This document shows positions 1 to 10,400 of a stretch of DNA of 63,217 bases, in pieces. Numbering within the stretch: position 1 is the first letter of the stretch; each line of letters begins with the position of its first letter. The stretch covers positions 1 to 63,217 of the forward strand of contig CALFWZ010000082.1 in the NCBI GenBank assembly GCA_937928405.1, written 5' to 3'. Source of the DNA: an uncultured Saprospiraceae bacterium (lineage in GTDB: Bacteria > Bacteroidota > Bacteroidia > Chitinophagales > Saprospiraceae). Both the position numbers and the translations under genes were made by a program. The notes under the pieces are model-generated. The model was not told the DNA's origin and made no database searches. It worked only from the letters and a program-made list of their open reading frames with translations.

Positions 1-1138
1 GCAATGTACATCCTGCGGGATTATCATTAAAAAATACTGCCGTAGGTGCAGACTCTATCAACAAACATTCAGAAAGCTGGCCCTCAGATGGACAACCCTG
101 GGTAAAACGGGTAAGCGTAACATTAAAACAACCACCTTGAGTAAAGGCATGTTGCGGATTTACTTCGGTAGAAAAATTACCATCTCCAAAATCCCAAAGA
201 ACACTATCTGCTGGTTCGATAGAATTATCCATAAAGGTATAAGTACTTCCTTGGCAATTATTTGGACTAGAATAATCTATAGTGACAGGATAGCCTACTT
301 GCAATATATTACTAAATACTTCTCTGGTGGTACAATTCGTATTTTGATTCATAGCCGTCACCGTAATATCATACGTGCCAGGCTCTGAATAAACAATAGG
401 AGGAGGATTCACTCCAGTAAAAAATTCTCCATTCCCAAAATTCCAGACATAGGTAAGATTATTCGCAGGATTAAGGTTGTTAAAATTGGCAGTAAACGGA
501 ATATTACAACTGAAGGGTTCGTCAATAGTGACATCAATTTCTGGATCTGGAAAAACAGTAATCAAGTCACTGCGTGTAATGGTATTTGAACAATTATTAG
601 CATCCTGAATGGTCAGACTCACTGTGTAATTATCAGCTGTATTATAAGTATTAGAAATTACCTCCGAAGGATCAGTCGTCACAATCACACCACTAGAACC
701 ACCGACCCCCCAAATCCATTCTTCAATTTCGACTCCTTCACTAGAAGATTGATCCGTAAATACAACTTCAAGTGGTGCGCAGCCAGATAATCCAGACACG
801 GTAAAGTCAGGGTTTGGGAGTGGAAAAACCTCAATATATTCGGACTTACAATTGGTATTAGAGTTTCCTTGGGTATCGGTCACGGTAAGACAAATGTCAT
901 ATTTACCAGGTGTTCCAAATATTCTTCCTGGATTTTGGGTTCCAGCAGAAACACCACCTAAATCCCAAGACCAGTCATTAATGGGATTGATGGAGGTAGA
1001 TTCATCAGTAAAGGAAACTTGTAAGGAGCCGCAACCCGTGGTGACACTAGCATTAAAGTCGGCAGATACCTGCGCCGATCCCCAATTGGTTAGTAGAAAC
1101 ACAAAGCAAAGCGACCAAAATATGCGTGTGTGTAGCAT
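1..1138 (-). CDS. Giant PKD-repeat surface protein, N-terminal part (cut by left edge)
   Basis: The frame opens with an ATG at 1138 and runs without a stop to the window edge, giving about 379 residues of a longer protein. Residues 1-23 are a Sec signal peptide ending near GSAQ. The rest is a series of PKD-type beta-sandwich units with WDFGDGN- or WNFGNG-like cores and 'FGTPGKYDICLTVTD'-type strands, each with a Cys-rich lead-in. The first ~130 residues closely match the starts of the next two genes upstream in the transcript, so the three are tandem paralogues. The family is normally exported by the T9SS through a C-terminal CHU_C domain, which would lie beyond the edge. It would be a cell-surface adhesin or filament-like protein. 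The exact role is unknown. Confidence 0.85.
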   Translation of the reverse strand, partial: MLHTRIFWSLCFVFLLTNWGSAQVSADFNASVTTGCGSLQVSFTDESTSINPINDWSWDLGGVSAGTQNPGRIFGTPGKYDICLTVTDTQGNSNTNCKSEYIEVFPLPNPDFTVSGLSGCAPLEVVFTDQSSSEGVEIEEWIWGVGGSSGVIVTTDPSEVISNTYNTADNYTVSLTIQDANNCSNTITRSDLITVFPDPEIDVTIDEPFSCNIPFTANFNNLNPANNLTYVWNFGNGEFFTGVNPPPIVYSEPGTYDITVTAMNQNTNCTTREVFSNILQVGYPVTIDYSSPNNCQGSTYTFMDNSIEPADSVLWDFGDGNFSTEVNPQHAFTQGGCFNVTLTRFTQGCPSEGQLSECLLIESAPTAVFFNDNPAGCTL

Positions 1139-1551
1139 CTAGGTCAATAATTAATCCCGGTTAAAAATGTAAAAATCCGTTCGTTTCTGCATAGGTACCT
1201 CAGGCACTCCATCTATACAGATTGTGGTCTTCTCATAAAATCAGCATTGATGGTTCTTACCTAGAAATAGGCTGATCCATGCAAAACATTGTAGGTAATT
1301 GAATTCCAATAGCCTGCGGCCGATAATACGTCAGGTTATGCCTTGAAATCGGTTTAGGCTAATGCTATCAGATGGTTGGTTAGACTAAAAAGCGATTTTA
1401 TAAAAAATTATAGGTTGTTAAAATCGCACTTACATCCCTCTATTCTAATTCGGATACAAATTTAAGCTTTTTTTCTAGTTTTCTTAAGAAAATCAATTAA
1501 AAAAAATAAAAAAATATTATTATTAATACATATATGTTTAGGTAGTAATTT
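1139..1551. other. Gene-free spacer between PKD genes
   Basis: About 410 bp of AT-rich sequence without a credible open frame. The right part (about 1440-1540) is nearly pure A/T. It contains a perfect 14-bp palindrome TTTTCTTAAGAAAA but no GC-rich stem followed by a T tract, so I cannot call a terminator for the 1552-7125 gene. No clear TAnnTTTG promoter for the 1138 gene was found. Confidence 0.5.
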
Positions 1552-4500
1552 TTAGCGAACCAGCGTAATATCTCCGGAATGAATTACGGTTTTTCCAGTC
1601 AATTCACAGGTAAATTCTACCATGAATATATATACGCCAACGGGTGCTTGTTTTCCTTTTATTTGTCCATCCCAGCCGCGATTGAATAAATCATCCGTTT
1701 CGAACAATAGCGCTCCCCATCGATTAAAGATCCGGAAGCGATCAATTGACTGAACAGTTGGATTTGGAAAAAGCTGTAAATAGTCGTTTTCACCATCACT
1801 ATTGGGTGAAAATGCGTTGGGAACTGCTACTAAATCTGACGAACAAGTAATCAACTCTTCAAATTGAATCGTGTCAATAACATCACATCCAGTCATCATA
1901 TCTGTAATTTCTACTTGATATACGGTATTACTATCAGGCAGCATAGTTGGTTGTTGACAATCTGCGCAATCCACACTATCTGCTGGTAACCAACTGAATT
2001 CATAAACCGCACTGTCTGGAATGACTAGTGGAATCCGCATTTGCACACCTGGAAGATAGGTCAATGTTTCCGGTAAATGGCTTTCTGGTTTTGGCGTTAC
2101 CTCTATACTTAAGATAGAAGTATCAGGATCACAAGTTGAATATTGTCCAATAACGGTATAGTTGGTACTAACTGAAGGACGAACGTTCAAATTAATAATC
2201 TCGTTACCTTGTTCATTAAACCAAGTAAATTGATCCACCAAACCTTCATAAACCAATTCTACTGTTTCTCCTTCACAGATAGCTGCATCTGCTGTTTCCA
2301 AAGTAGTGGCAGTAGCCAAGGTAATAGAAACAGAATCAACCAATGTACAGTTTCCTTCCGTAAGGGTCATAGTATAGATGGTATTCTCTGTAGGATTAAC
2401 TACTGTCTCCAATGAATTAGGTGAATTGATTGATTGAACCGGTGTCCAACTGACGTTCCCCGTACCACTCCCACTCAAGGTAGCAGTTGCCCCATGACAA
2501 ATTTCCTGGTCTGCTCCCGCATCAATGGAATTCAATGGTATTACTTTTATTTCAATGGTATCTAATAATTCACAACCTGCATCCGTTAAGGCTTTGACAC
2601 GATAAATCGTTGTACTATCCGGTTGGGCCATTGGATCAGGACAGTAGGTGCAATCTAAACCATCTGTTACCAACCAAGTCGGATCATTTCCAGTAATCGT
2701 ATTCAATTGAATTTGATCCCCTTCACATATTATTTGGTCTTCACCGACCAATGATTGATATTCATTAGAGATAGTTACCAATACGGAATCTGTTGTTGCG
2801 CAACCAAATTCGTTGGTAACCGTCACCTGAAAATTCGTGGAGATCAATGGACTAGCAATAGGATTGACACAGGCCTCGTAACAACTCAAACCTTCGGCAT
2901 CTGTTCCCCATTGATATTCGGATAGATTATTTCCCCCACTTACTTGCAATTGGACAAGATCATTCAAACAAATACTCGTATCAGGCGTAAGGGTAACCAC
3001 CGGCGCTGCAAAGGGTCGTACCTCAACGGTTACTTCTTCGGTAGCAGTACACCCCAAAGTATTGGTCACCGCTAGATAATAAATCGTAGTATCCACTGGA
3101 TTTACAGATGGGGTCAAACAATTTATACAACTGAGATCTGGATGACTTATCCATTCAAATTGATATCCAGTAGTATCTTCTGTAATTTCAGGGACTAATT
3201 CTGCAAATTGTCCAATACAAATGGATTCCGGTGTGGCAATGGAGAATTCGGGAATTTCTAATACTTCCACTTCTCTAGCTACCGAGTCCTGACAACCAAC
3301 TGCGGAAGTGGCCGTTAAGGTAATGGTATGAGTCCCTGGCTCATTAAAAATAAATACAGGTGTTTCTAAATCGGTCTCATCAATATTTGAAAAATTCCAA
3401 TTCCAACCGTTAATCGTACTACTATCCACCGTGGACAAATCTTGGAAATTAACCGTCAAGGGTGCACAACCTACAGCGTCACTTATCTGAAAGGCTACAT
3501 CAGGAATTGCCCCAACCCCGATATAATCTACTTTTAGTAGAGAGTCCATACAAATTCCATTATTGACGAATAATTGTACGGAATAATTTCCTGGATTAAG
3601 ATATTGAATACTTGGTTCCGGCTCGATACTATTCGTCGGATCAGCACCAAAAAAATGCCATTCTAAGTCATCGATAGGATGAGTAGAAGCAGTCAAGTTC
3701 GTAAATTTGGTGGTTCCTAGATCGTTACAAAATAAGGTTCTATCTGCCTGAAAATCTAATTTCATTTCTGAAATAACAATAGGATTTTCTGAAACGATGG
3801 TTGTTTGGCAATCTACCTGATCCACTAAAATTAGTTTTGGAATAAAATCTCCTCCGCTTTGATAAACATAAAAAATGCTGTCGTAAGTAACGTTTTCTGT
3901 CGTATCAAGTCTCCCGTTTCCAAAATCCCAAATATAGGTATAAGGAGCGGCTGAACTTCCAACAAAATTAATCGTAGCAGGTACACAAGCAGTATCTATA
4001 TCGAAATGGAAACTACCCGTTGGACCATTTAGATTAATCAGATCATTTACTAATAACGTATCCTGACAAAACTCGGTTGCTACGGCAATTAGCTGAACAT
4101 CATAGGTACCAGGCATCGTGTAAATATGTGGTGGATCTACTTGATTGGATGTCCCGCTTTGATCTCCAAAATCCCATTCGTAATTAGTTGTATTCAAGGA
4201 AGTATTGGTAAAATTGACCAACAATGGTGGGCAAATTCCGAAGGTGGTATCTTGGGTGAAAGATGCCAGTGGGTCAGCAATGACTATATAATCTTCTATA
4301 CATAACGTATTATCACAACCAATAGCATCAGTCACTGTGAGACAAACATCATAAGTTCCTTCTAAGAGATAAGTATGTATGGGGTTTTCTATTGTCGAAC
4401 TTTCCCCATCTCCAAAATCCCAAGCATAGCGCAGTCCTTTTCCGGAAGAAGTATTACTAAAACTTACCGCATGAGCACTACAGCTCAAGGTATCCATCGT

Positions 4501-7125
4501 AGAAAATTCAGCAATTGGTCGATATACTTCTACTAAACTATCCAGTGTTAAGGTTTTGCTACACCCCCAATCATCGGTGGCAGAAAGGGTTATGTCAAAA
4601 TAACCTTCCTCCTCATATAGATGACTTGGATTATTAATTTGCTCCGCAGTCAGGCCATCTCCAAAATCCCATTCCCACTCATTCACCGTTCCATATAAAC
4701 TCGTCGATGCATCGGTAAACTGTGTACTCAATGGGAAACAACCAAACGCTGGATCTACTGAAAAATCAGTCGTTACTTCATTGACCCAAATCGTATCTGT
4801 AAACATAATAGAATCCTGACATCCATTAACATCTGTTACCAATAATTGAATGTTGGTGTAAGGACCTGCGGTATTAAATCTTATAGTTGGTTCAGCAGCC
4901 ACTGGATCGTTGATAACTCCACTTCCACCGCCACTCCAAATCCAGCTTTCCGCAAAGGAAGAACTGTCGGAAAGAAAAACCGTTAGTGGAGCACAGCCGG
5001 TGGTAGTTGACAACTGAAATACCGCATGTGGTTCTGCAATTTGTACTAATCTTAATAAGGTATCAGAACAACCTGTCGTAAAATTAAAGGCGATCTGACT
5101 AACAAAATAATCTCCAGTATTTGGATAGGTAAAAGTTGGATTTCTTTGTGTACTGGTATCTGTTTCGATATCAGGCACTCCAAAATCATAAATAATAGAG
5201 TCTGCACCAATACTAATATCTGTAAAATCAATGATATACAGTTGAGAACAGTTTCGATTGATTCTAAACGCTGCTTTTGGTGGCACTACTTCTATATATT
5301 CCACCAGTGTTTTTTCAGCTGGACAGCCATGATGTAAGGCCGTTAGTCTGACATCCATCCGGCCAGTGTCCTGGTATTCATAAACTGGATGCTGATCTTC
5401 AGATAATCCTCCATCTCCAAAATCCCATTCCCAACCATTGGCAAAATCGCTGGATTGATCGACAAAGTTGACGACCGAATTGATACAAGAAACCAATGGA
5501 TCAGCCGAAAAATTTACTTCCGGTGGCATTCCGGCTGCAGCCCCTTCCTCAACGATGGTTGTATCTCGACATCCCATCTCGTCTTGGATCACTAATTGAA
5601 TGGCATATTGTCCAGTATCCACTAAGGTAAATACAGGAACACTATCCGTAGAAGAAAAACTAACTGGTGGTGCAGCAGCATTATTATAAACCGTCCATTC
5701 CCACTCGGTAATTTGACTAAAAGTCTGGCTAGACTCACTCAGTGTAAAAGTTAAAGGAGTACATCCTTCCGGTTCGTCTCCAGCAATTATTGCTTGAGCT
5801 GGTAAAATTTGAATAGTATCCGTAGCCGTTTCTGCACACCCATCACTATTGGTTGCGGTCAATCTAATTACATAAATCCCAATGCTATCATACGTGTGTT
5901 GCGGTGCAGGGTCGATACTAGTATGTCCATCTCCAAAATCCCACTCAAAACTAGCTCCATTAACCACCACATCTGAAAAGAAATCGGCAGTGTGCGGAAC
6001 CGTACATCCCATTGGATTATTATTAGTAATACTAACTGGATTCACATCTAGTACGGTAATACATTGTTCGCTTACCTTTACACCAGGACATCCGTTGACC
6101 GTTCGTGTCAAAATCACATAAAAACAACCAGCCGTATCATATTGATGCGTTGGGTTGGCAGCAATGCTGCTCTGTCCATCCCCAAAATCCCAAAAGACAT
6201 CAGAGGCATTTTCAGGAGAAATATCCGAAAAGCTGACGGAGCTTCCTTTACAGATCGTATCTTCACTTTGGGTGAAATCAGTAGGATAACTAATTTGAAT
6301 ATAATCCGCTCTTAATAAGGTATCACGACAACCCGTGACGTTATCCCTACCTAATAAAGAAACATCATACTGACCCTGATTATTATAAGTAACCCCTGGT
6401 GGATTGGCTCCGTTGAAAGATTGGCCGTTGCCAAAATCCCATTGAAAGGTCATATTCATATTGGGAGAACTGTTGAGGAAATTAACGATGTGAGGTGAGT
6501 TACAAGAAAAGGTTTGATCGGCCATAAAATCAACAACGGGATTTTCGTTTACGCTCAAAAAATCATCTTTCGTGATGGTATTGCTACACCCATTATCATC
6601 TTTTATGGTCAAACTGACCGTATAATCATCCACAATATCGTAGGTATTTTCAATAGCCGTCAAGCTTCCGTCATCGGTGATCACGCCAGCCTGACCACCA
6701 ACACCCCAGATCCATTCTTCGATATTGCCATCTTGAGAGGTAGATAAATCAGTAAAGGTCACCTCAAAAGGGATACAACCATTAGAAGTAGGAATACTAA
6801 AATCAGGCTCAGGAAGGTGGAAAACAGTAATAAAATCTGCCTTACAGTTGGTATTGGTCAATCCATCCGTATCTGTAATGGTCAGACATACTTCATAACT
6901 ACCTGGGGTACCAAAAATTCTTCCTGGATTTTGAGTTGAAGAAGATACACCTCCTAAATTCCAGGCATATTCGACAATATTTCCAGTGGATTGATCCTGA
7001 AAAGAAACTTGTAAAGAACCACAACCCGTTTGTACGTTTGCGGTAAAATCTGCGACTGGTTGAGCAAAAGTCACGAGCCCCGAAAGGAGCAACACCACCA
7101 CCAGTATGTTTTTTTGTATGTTCAT
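1552..7125 (-). CDS. Giant PKD-repeat protein with gliding-motility-associated C-terminal domain (T9SS type B substrate)
   Basis: A protein of 1857 residues. Residues 1-21 are a signal peptide (hydrophobic VVVLLLSGLVTF, cleaved near FAQ). About residues 22-1330 are tandem PKD-like domains, with repeated WDFGDG, WDFGNG and EWDFGDG cores and paired Cys residues near the domain borders. About residues 1330-1760 switch to another beta-sandwich repeat with 'W.P...L.C..C..P...P..TT.Y' features. The last ~90 residues (VPNAFSPNSDGENDYLQLFP, FNRWGALLFE, GWDGQIKGKQAPVGVYIFMV) are a typical CHU_C type B T9SS sorting domain. The protein should be exported by the T9SS and held at the surface with a PorP/SprF partner, and such a gene lies upstream in the same orientation. 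Ligand unknown; adhesion or gliding is inference. Confidence 0.9.
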   Translation of the reverse strand: MNIQKNILVVVLLLSGLVTFAQPVADFTANVQTGCGSLQVSFQDQSTGNIVEYAWNLGGVSSSTQNPGRIFGTPGSYEVCLTITDTDGLTNTNCKADFITVFHLPEPDFSIPTSNGCIPFEVTFTDLSTSQDGNIEEWIWGVGGQAGVITDDGSLTAIENTYDIVDDYTVSLTIKDDNGCSNTITKDDFLSVNENPVVDFMADQTFSCNSPHIVNFLNSSPNMNMTFQWDFGNGQSFNGANPPGVTYNNQGQYDVSLLGRDNVTGCRDTLLRADYIQISYPTDFTQSEDTICKGSSVSFSDISPENASDVFWDFGDGQSSIAANPTHQYDTAGCFYVILTRTVNGCPGVKVSEQCITVLDVNPVSITNNNPMGCTVPHTADFFSDVVVNGASFEWDFGDGHTSIDPAPQHTYDSIGIYVIRLTATNSDGCAETATDTIQILPAQAIIAGDEPEGCTPLTFTLSESSQTFSQITEWEWTVYNNAAAPPVSFSSTDSVPVFTLVDTGQYAIQLVIQDEMGCRDTTIVEEGAAAGMPPEVNFSADPLVSCINSVVNFVDQSSDFANGWEWDFGDGGLSEDQHPVYEYQDTGRMDVRLTALHHGCPAEKTLVEYIEVVPPKAAFRINRNCSQLYIIDFTDISIGADSIIYDFGVPDIETDTSTQRNPTFTYPNTGDYFVSQIAFNFTTGCSDTLLRLVQIAEPHAVFQLSTTTGCAPLTVFLSDSSSFAESWIWSGGGSGVINDPVAAEPTIRFNTAGPYTNIQLLVTDVNGCQDSIMFTDTIWVNEVTTDFSVDPAFGCFPLSTQFTDASTSLYGTVNEWEWDFGDGLTAEQINNPSHLYEEEGYFDITLSATDDWGCSKTLTLDSLVEVYRPIAEFSTMDTLSCSAHAVSFSNTSSGKGLRYAWDFGDGESSTIENPIHTYLLEGTYDVCLTVTDAIGCDNTLCIEDYIVIADPLASFTQDTTFGICPPLLVNFTNTSLNTTNYEWDFGDQSGTSNQVDPPHIYTMPGTYDVQLIAVATEFCQDTLLVNDLINLNGPTGSFHFDIDTACVPATINFVGSSAAPYTYIWDFGNGRLDTTENVTYDSIFYVYQSGGDFIPKLILVDQVDCQTTIVSENPIVISEMKLDFQADRTLFCNDLGTTKFTNLTASTHPIDDLEWHFFGADPTNSIEPEPSIQYLNPGNYSVQLFVNNGICMDSLLKVDYIGVGAIPDVAFQISDAVGCAPLTVNFQDLSTVDSSTINGWNWNFSNIDETDLETPVFIFNEPGTHTITLTATSAVGCQDSVAREVEVLEIPEFSIATPESICIGQFAELVPEITEDTTGYQFEWISHPDLSCINCLTPSVNPVDTTIYYLAVTNTLGCTATEEVTVEVRPFAAPVVTLTPDTSICLNDLVQLQVSGGNNLSEYQWGTDAEGLSCYEACVNPIASPLISTNFQVTVTNEFGCATTDSVLVTISNEYQSLVGEDQIICEGDQIQLNTITGNDPTWLVTDGLDCTYCPDPMAQPDSTTIYRVKALTDAGCELLDTIEIKVIPLNSIDAGADQEICHGATATLSGSGTGNVSWTPVQSINSPNSLETVVNPTENTIYTMTLTEGNCTLVDSVSITLATATTLETADAAICEGETVELVYEGLVDQFTWFNEQGNEIINLNVRPSVSTNYTVIGQYSTCDPDTSILSIEVTPKPESHLPETLTYLPGVQMRIPLVIPDSAVYEFSWLPADSVDCADCQQPTMLPDSNTVYQVEITDMMTGCDVIDTIQFEELITCSSDLVAVPNAFSPNSDGENDYLQLFPNPTVQSIDRFRIFNRWGALLFETDDLFNRGWDGQIKGKQAPVGVYIFMVEFTCELTGKTVIHSGDITLVR

Positions 7126-7462
7126 GCAAGTATTTTATCAGCAATAGATACATTTTATGTATTCTTAGAATCTGATTTGAAAAATGCTATTAAATTAGGA
7201 TTACAAAGGGGAGGAGTAAATGGGTTTGCTCTATGCATTAAGATAGAACAAGTCTAAAACGGTGGTTATGTGTTGACTTGAATATTTCAAATATAATGCC
7301 GTCCTTTTATGAAGATGGTAGAAACTTGCTGATAAAAAAGATTCTTATAACGAAAAAACCAAAAGTCGGAGAACCGACCTTTGGGCTATATGTTGGGTTT
7401 ATAATCTGAAGGCTGTCTGGAATAATTATAATTATCTGATATTCAGTTATTTATATTTTCGC
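7126..7462. other. Spacer between two giant PKD genes
   Basis: A 337-bp spacer. It holds an intrinsic terminator for the upstream PKD gene (7353-7384, listed separately). At 7288-7295 the minus strand reads TATATTTG, a match to the Bacteroidota -7 consensus TAnnTTTG, but no good -33 TTG sits at the right distance. The terminator plus this possible promoter suggest that the 7125 gene may have its own transcription start. No gene seen. Confidence 0.5.
7353..7384 (-). terminator. Intrinsic terminator after the PKD gene at 7463-13045
   Basis: Read on the minus strand, an 11-bp stem CCAAAGGTCGG / CCGACTTTTGG (one G-U pair) closes a TTCT loop and is followed directly by TTTTTT. It lies about 80 nt downstream of the stop codon of the 1860-residue PKD protein. 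This is one of the clearest intrinsic terminators in the window. Confidence 0.85.
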
Positions 7463-10400
7463 CTATCGAACAATCGTAATATCACCAGATTTGACCATTG
7501 TATTATTCAGCAATGGACATTCTGCTTCAATCATGTAAATATATACGCCATTGGGTACCAATTTTCCGTTGGCTGTTCCGTCCCAAGTTTCTCCGGCGTT
7601 CGATCCTTCGTAAATTTTTGCGCCCCAGCGATTAAAAATTCTAATACTATTGATGGAAGGCAAAGCTGGATTTAGGAATATTTCCAATACGTCATTTTGT
7701 CCATCATTATTAGGAGAAAAAGCAGATGGAACCTGAATCAGGTCTTCAGGACACTGGTCCAATAACCTCAAGGTAGTTTTGAATTCTTTCGAACAATCGG
7801 TATTCGTGTTGGTTACGATCAACTTATATTCCGTTCCATTTTCTGGCGTAGGAATCATCAAATCACTACAATTAACACAATCCAAATCTGCCGTGGAAAT
7901 CCATTCATACGAATAGCTATTACGGTCTTCGCCTTTGGCGACCGGATTGATAAGCACTTCCTGACCTGGGAAAAAGACATAATTAACTGGTATTTCTACT
8001 TTAGGGGCAGCATCTACCTCCACTGTCAACCAGGCCGTATCTGCCGAACAGGAAGCTAATTTTCCAATCACCATATATTCAGTGGTCTCTACGGGATAAA
8101 CTATCGGACTAGTTGGGTCTGTCAAATCCATCCGATCCGTTCTAACCCATTCGTATTCATTGGCATCTCCTTGTACGGTAAGTTGAACAGAATCGCCCTC
8201 ACAAATTAAAATGTCCTCTGTAGTAATTTCCACTTTTTCTTTTACCGAAATCGTCACCGAATCCGTGAGGACACAATCGCCATTTTTTAATTGAAGTTGA
8301 TAAACAGTAGTTGAAGGTGGGAACGCCTCTGGATCTAAAATGGTAGCATCATCAACCGTATTAGCAGGGCTCCAACTGATCGTTCCATCACCCTGACCTG
8401 CTAGTGTAATACCGTCGCCCAAACAAATGGTTTGGTCTACTCCCGCATCGATATCATCAGCGCTAAAAGTAGTAACTCTAACCGTATCTACAATCGTACA
8501 TCCTTGATCGGTTAATACTTGGACCACATAATCTGTTGTTTCTGATGGAAAGGCAATTGGGCTTGGACAATAAGTACAACTCAAATCATTGTTCACCAAC
8601 CATTCTGGATTTCTACCCAAACTAGTATTTAATTGTACCGTATCACCTGCGCAAACACTCCGATCTTCTCCGGCAAATTCCTGCGATTGATCTACAATAT
8701 CTACCCTTACGGAATCCGAACTCGAACATCCGTGACTCGTGGTAACAGTGACCTTATAAGTACTGCTTACCAAAGGTTGAGCAACTGGGTTTTGACAATT
8801 TTCGTAGCAAGATAATCCAGCTACGTTGGTGTCCCAATTATAGTCGTATACTTCTGTTCCACCAGATACATTTAATTGAACAATTTCATTCAGACAAATT
8901 GACGTATCCGAGGAAACATCGATTACTGGTACCGGAAAAGGTTTTACCATCACCGTTACCTCGCTCGTGGAGGTGCAACCTTCAGAAGTTCGAACAACAA
9001 ATGTATAAATGGTCGTATCTGAAGGTGTGGCAACTGGGTCCATACAAGCAACACAACTCAAAGATTGAGCTGGACTCCAATAATATTCTAATCCGGTGGT
9101 ATCACCAAAAACCACTCCTTCCAACAAGGTTGGTTCGCCTATACAAATAGTACGATCTTCTCCGGCACTGATATTTGTAACACTTAGTAAACTGATTGTT
9201 TCAGAGCGTGTAGCTGTACAGCCGTCCTCGGTAGTAACGGTAAGTGTTGCCGTATAGGTATTGGCAATATCATTATAATAGATATGAGTTGGATTAGGAA
9301 TATCCGCAGTCGTTCCATCTCCAAAATCCCATTCCCAAGAAACAATATTGCTATTAGCAACGGAACTATTATCTGTAAAGTTGACCGTCAGCGGAGTACA
9401 ACCAGTAACGGCAGAAACGTTAAAGTCAATATTCGGCAAATCTCCTAGCTTTATATAATCTGGAATTAATAAAGTATCTGTACAACCTCCATTATCAATG
9501 ACCATTCTTACATCAAAAGAACCTGGTGAGTTATAAGTCACTTGTGGTTCAAAATCATTACTAGTGGCCGGACTTCCTCCTTCAAAAAGCCATTCAACCG
9601 CCTGAATTGCGGTAGCACTCGAAGAAAGATTCATAAAATTCACCGTCTCTCCTGCAGTACATAACACCGTCTTAGATGCTTCAAAAGCTGGCGTACTGGA
9701 TGCTACCACTATTGGTCCAACAGGTGGCAAAGTTCGAAAACATCCAGTATTATTTAAAAAGCTTAAGGTTGGGTAATAAGTCCCTGGCTCTGTATAAGTG
9801 AAAGTTACTTGATCATTTATGGCACTTAATTGTGTGGTATCTAGATCACCTAAACCGAAGTCCCAGATATACATATAATTTGCTACCGAAGAAGCCGTAA
9901 AAGTTATCACAGCTGGTGCACAAGAGGTATCAATATCAAATTGATATTCTCCTTCGGGTCCATCTAGTACAATTAGGTCTTGCGTCGTCAAACTGTCCTG
10001 ACAGGCTTCTGTTCGAAAGGCTTTTAAGGTTACATTATAGACACCTGGAATAGTATAGATATGTGAAGGATCATTCAAATTAGAAAGCCCACTGTTATCT
10101 CCATAATCCCAAGTATAGGAATCAGCATTGATGGACTCATTGGAAAAATTTACAGGTAAAGGCGGACAACTAGCAAAAGTAGAGTCTACTGAAAAACCAG
10201 CGACTGGATCAGCGATATTTACCGAATTTTCCCGACAAATAGTGCTTACACAATCGTATTTATCGGTTATCGTTAGACAGACTGTATAGATACCTTCTGT
10301 CGTGTAAGTATGTGTTGGATTTTTTTCTGTGGAAGACGCTCCATCTCCAAAATCCCACAAATGATCCAAGGCTACACCTTGCGAATTATTCGTAAAAACT

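Noticed and set aside
137..388. Plus-strand open frame inside the first PKD gene
   Set aside because: It lies fully antisense to a strongly coding frame and its product has no family features. The same holds for many plus-strand frames under the PKD genes, for example 10440-10793 and 11816-12121.
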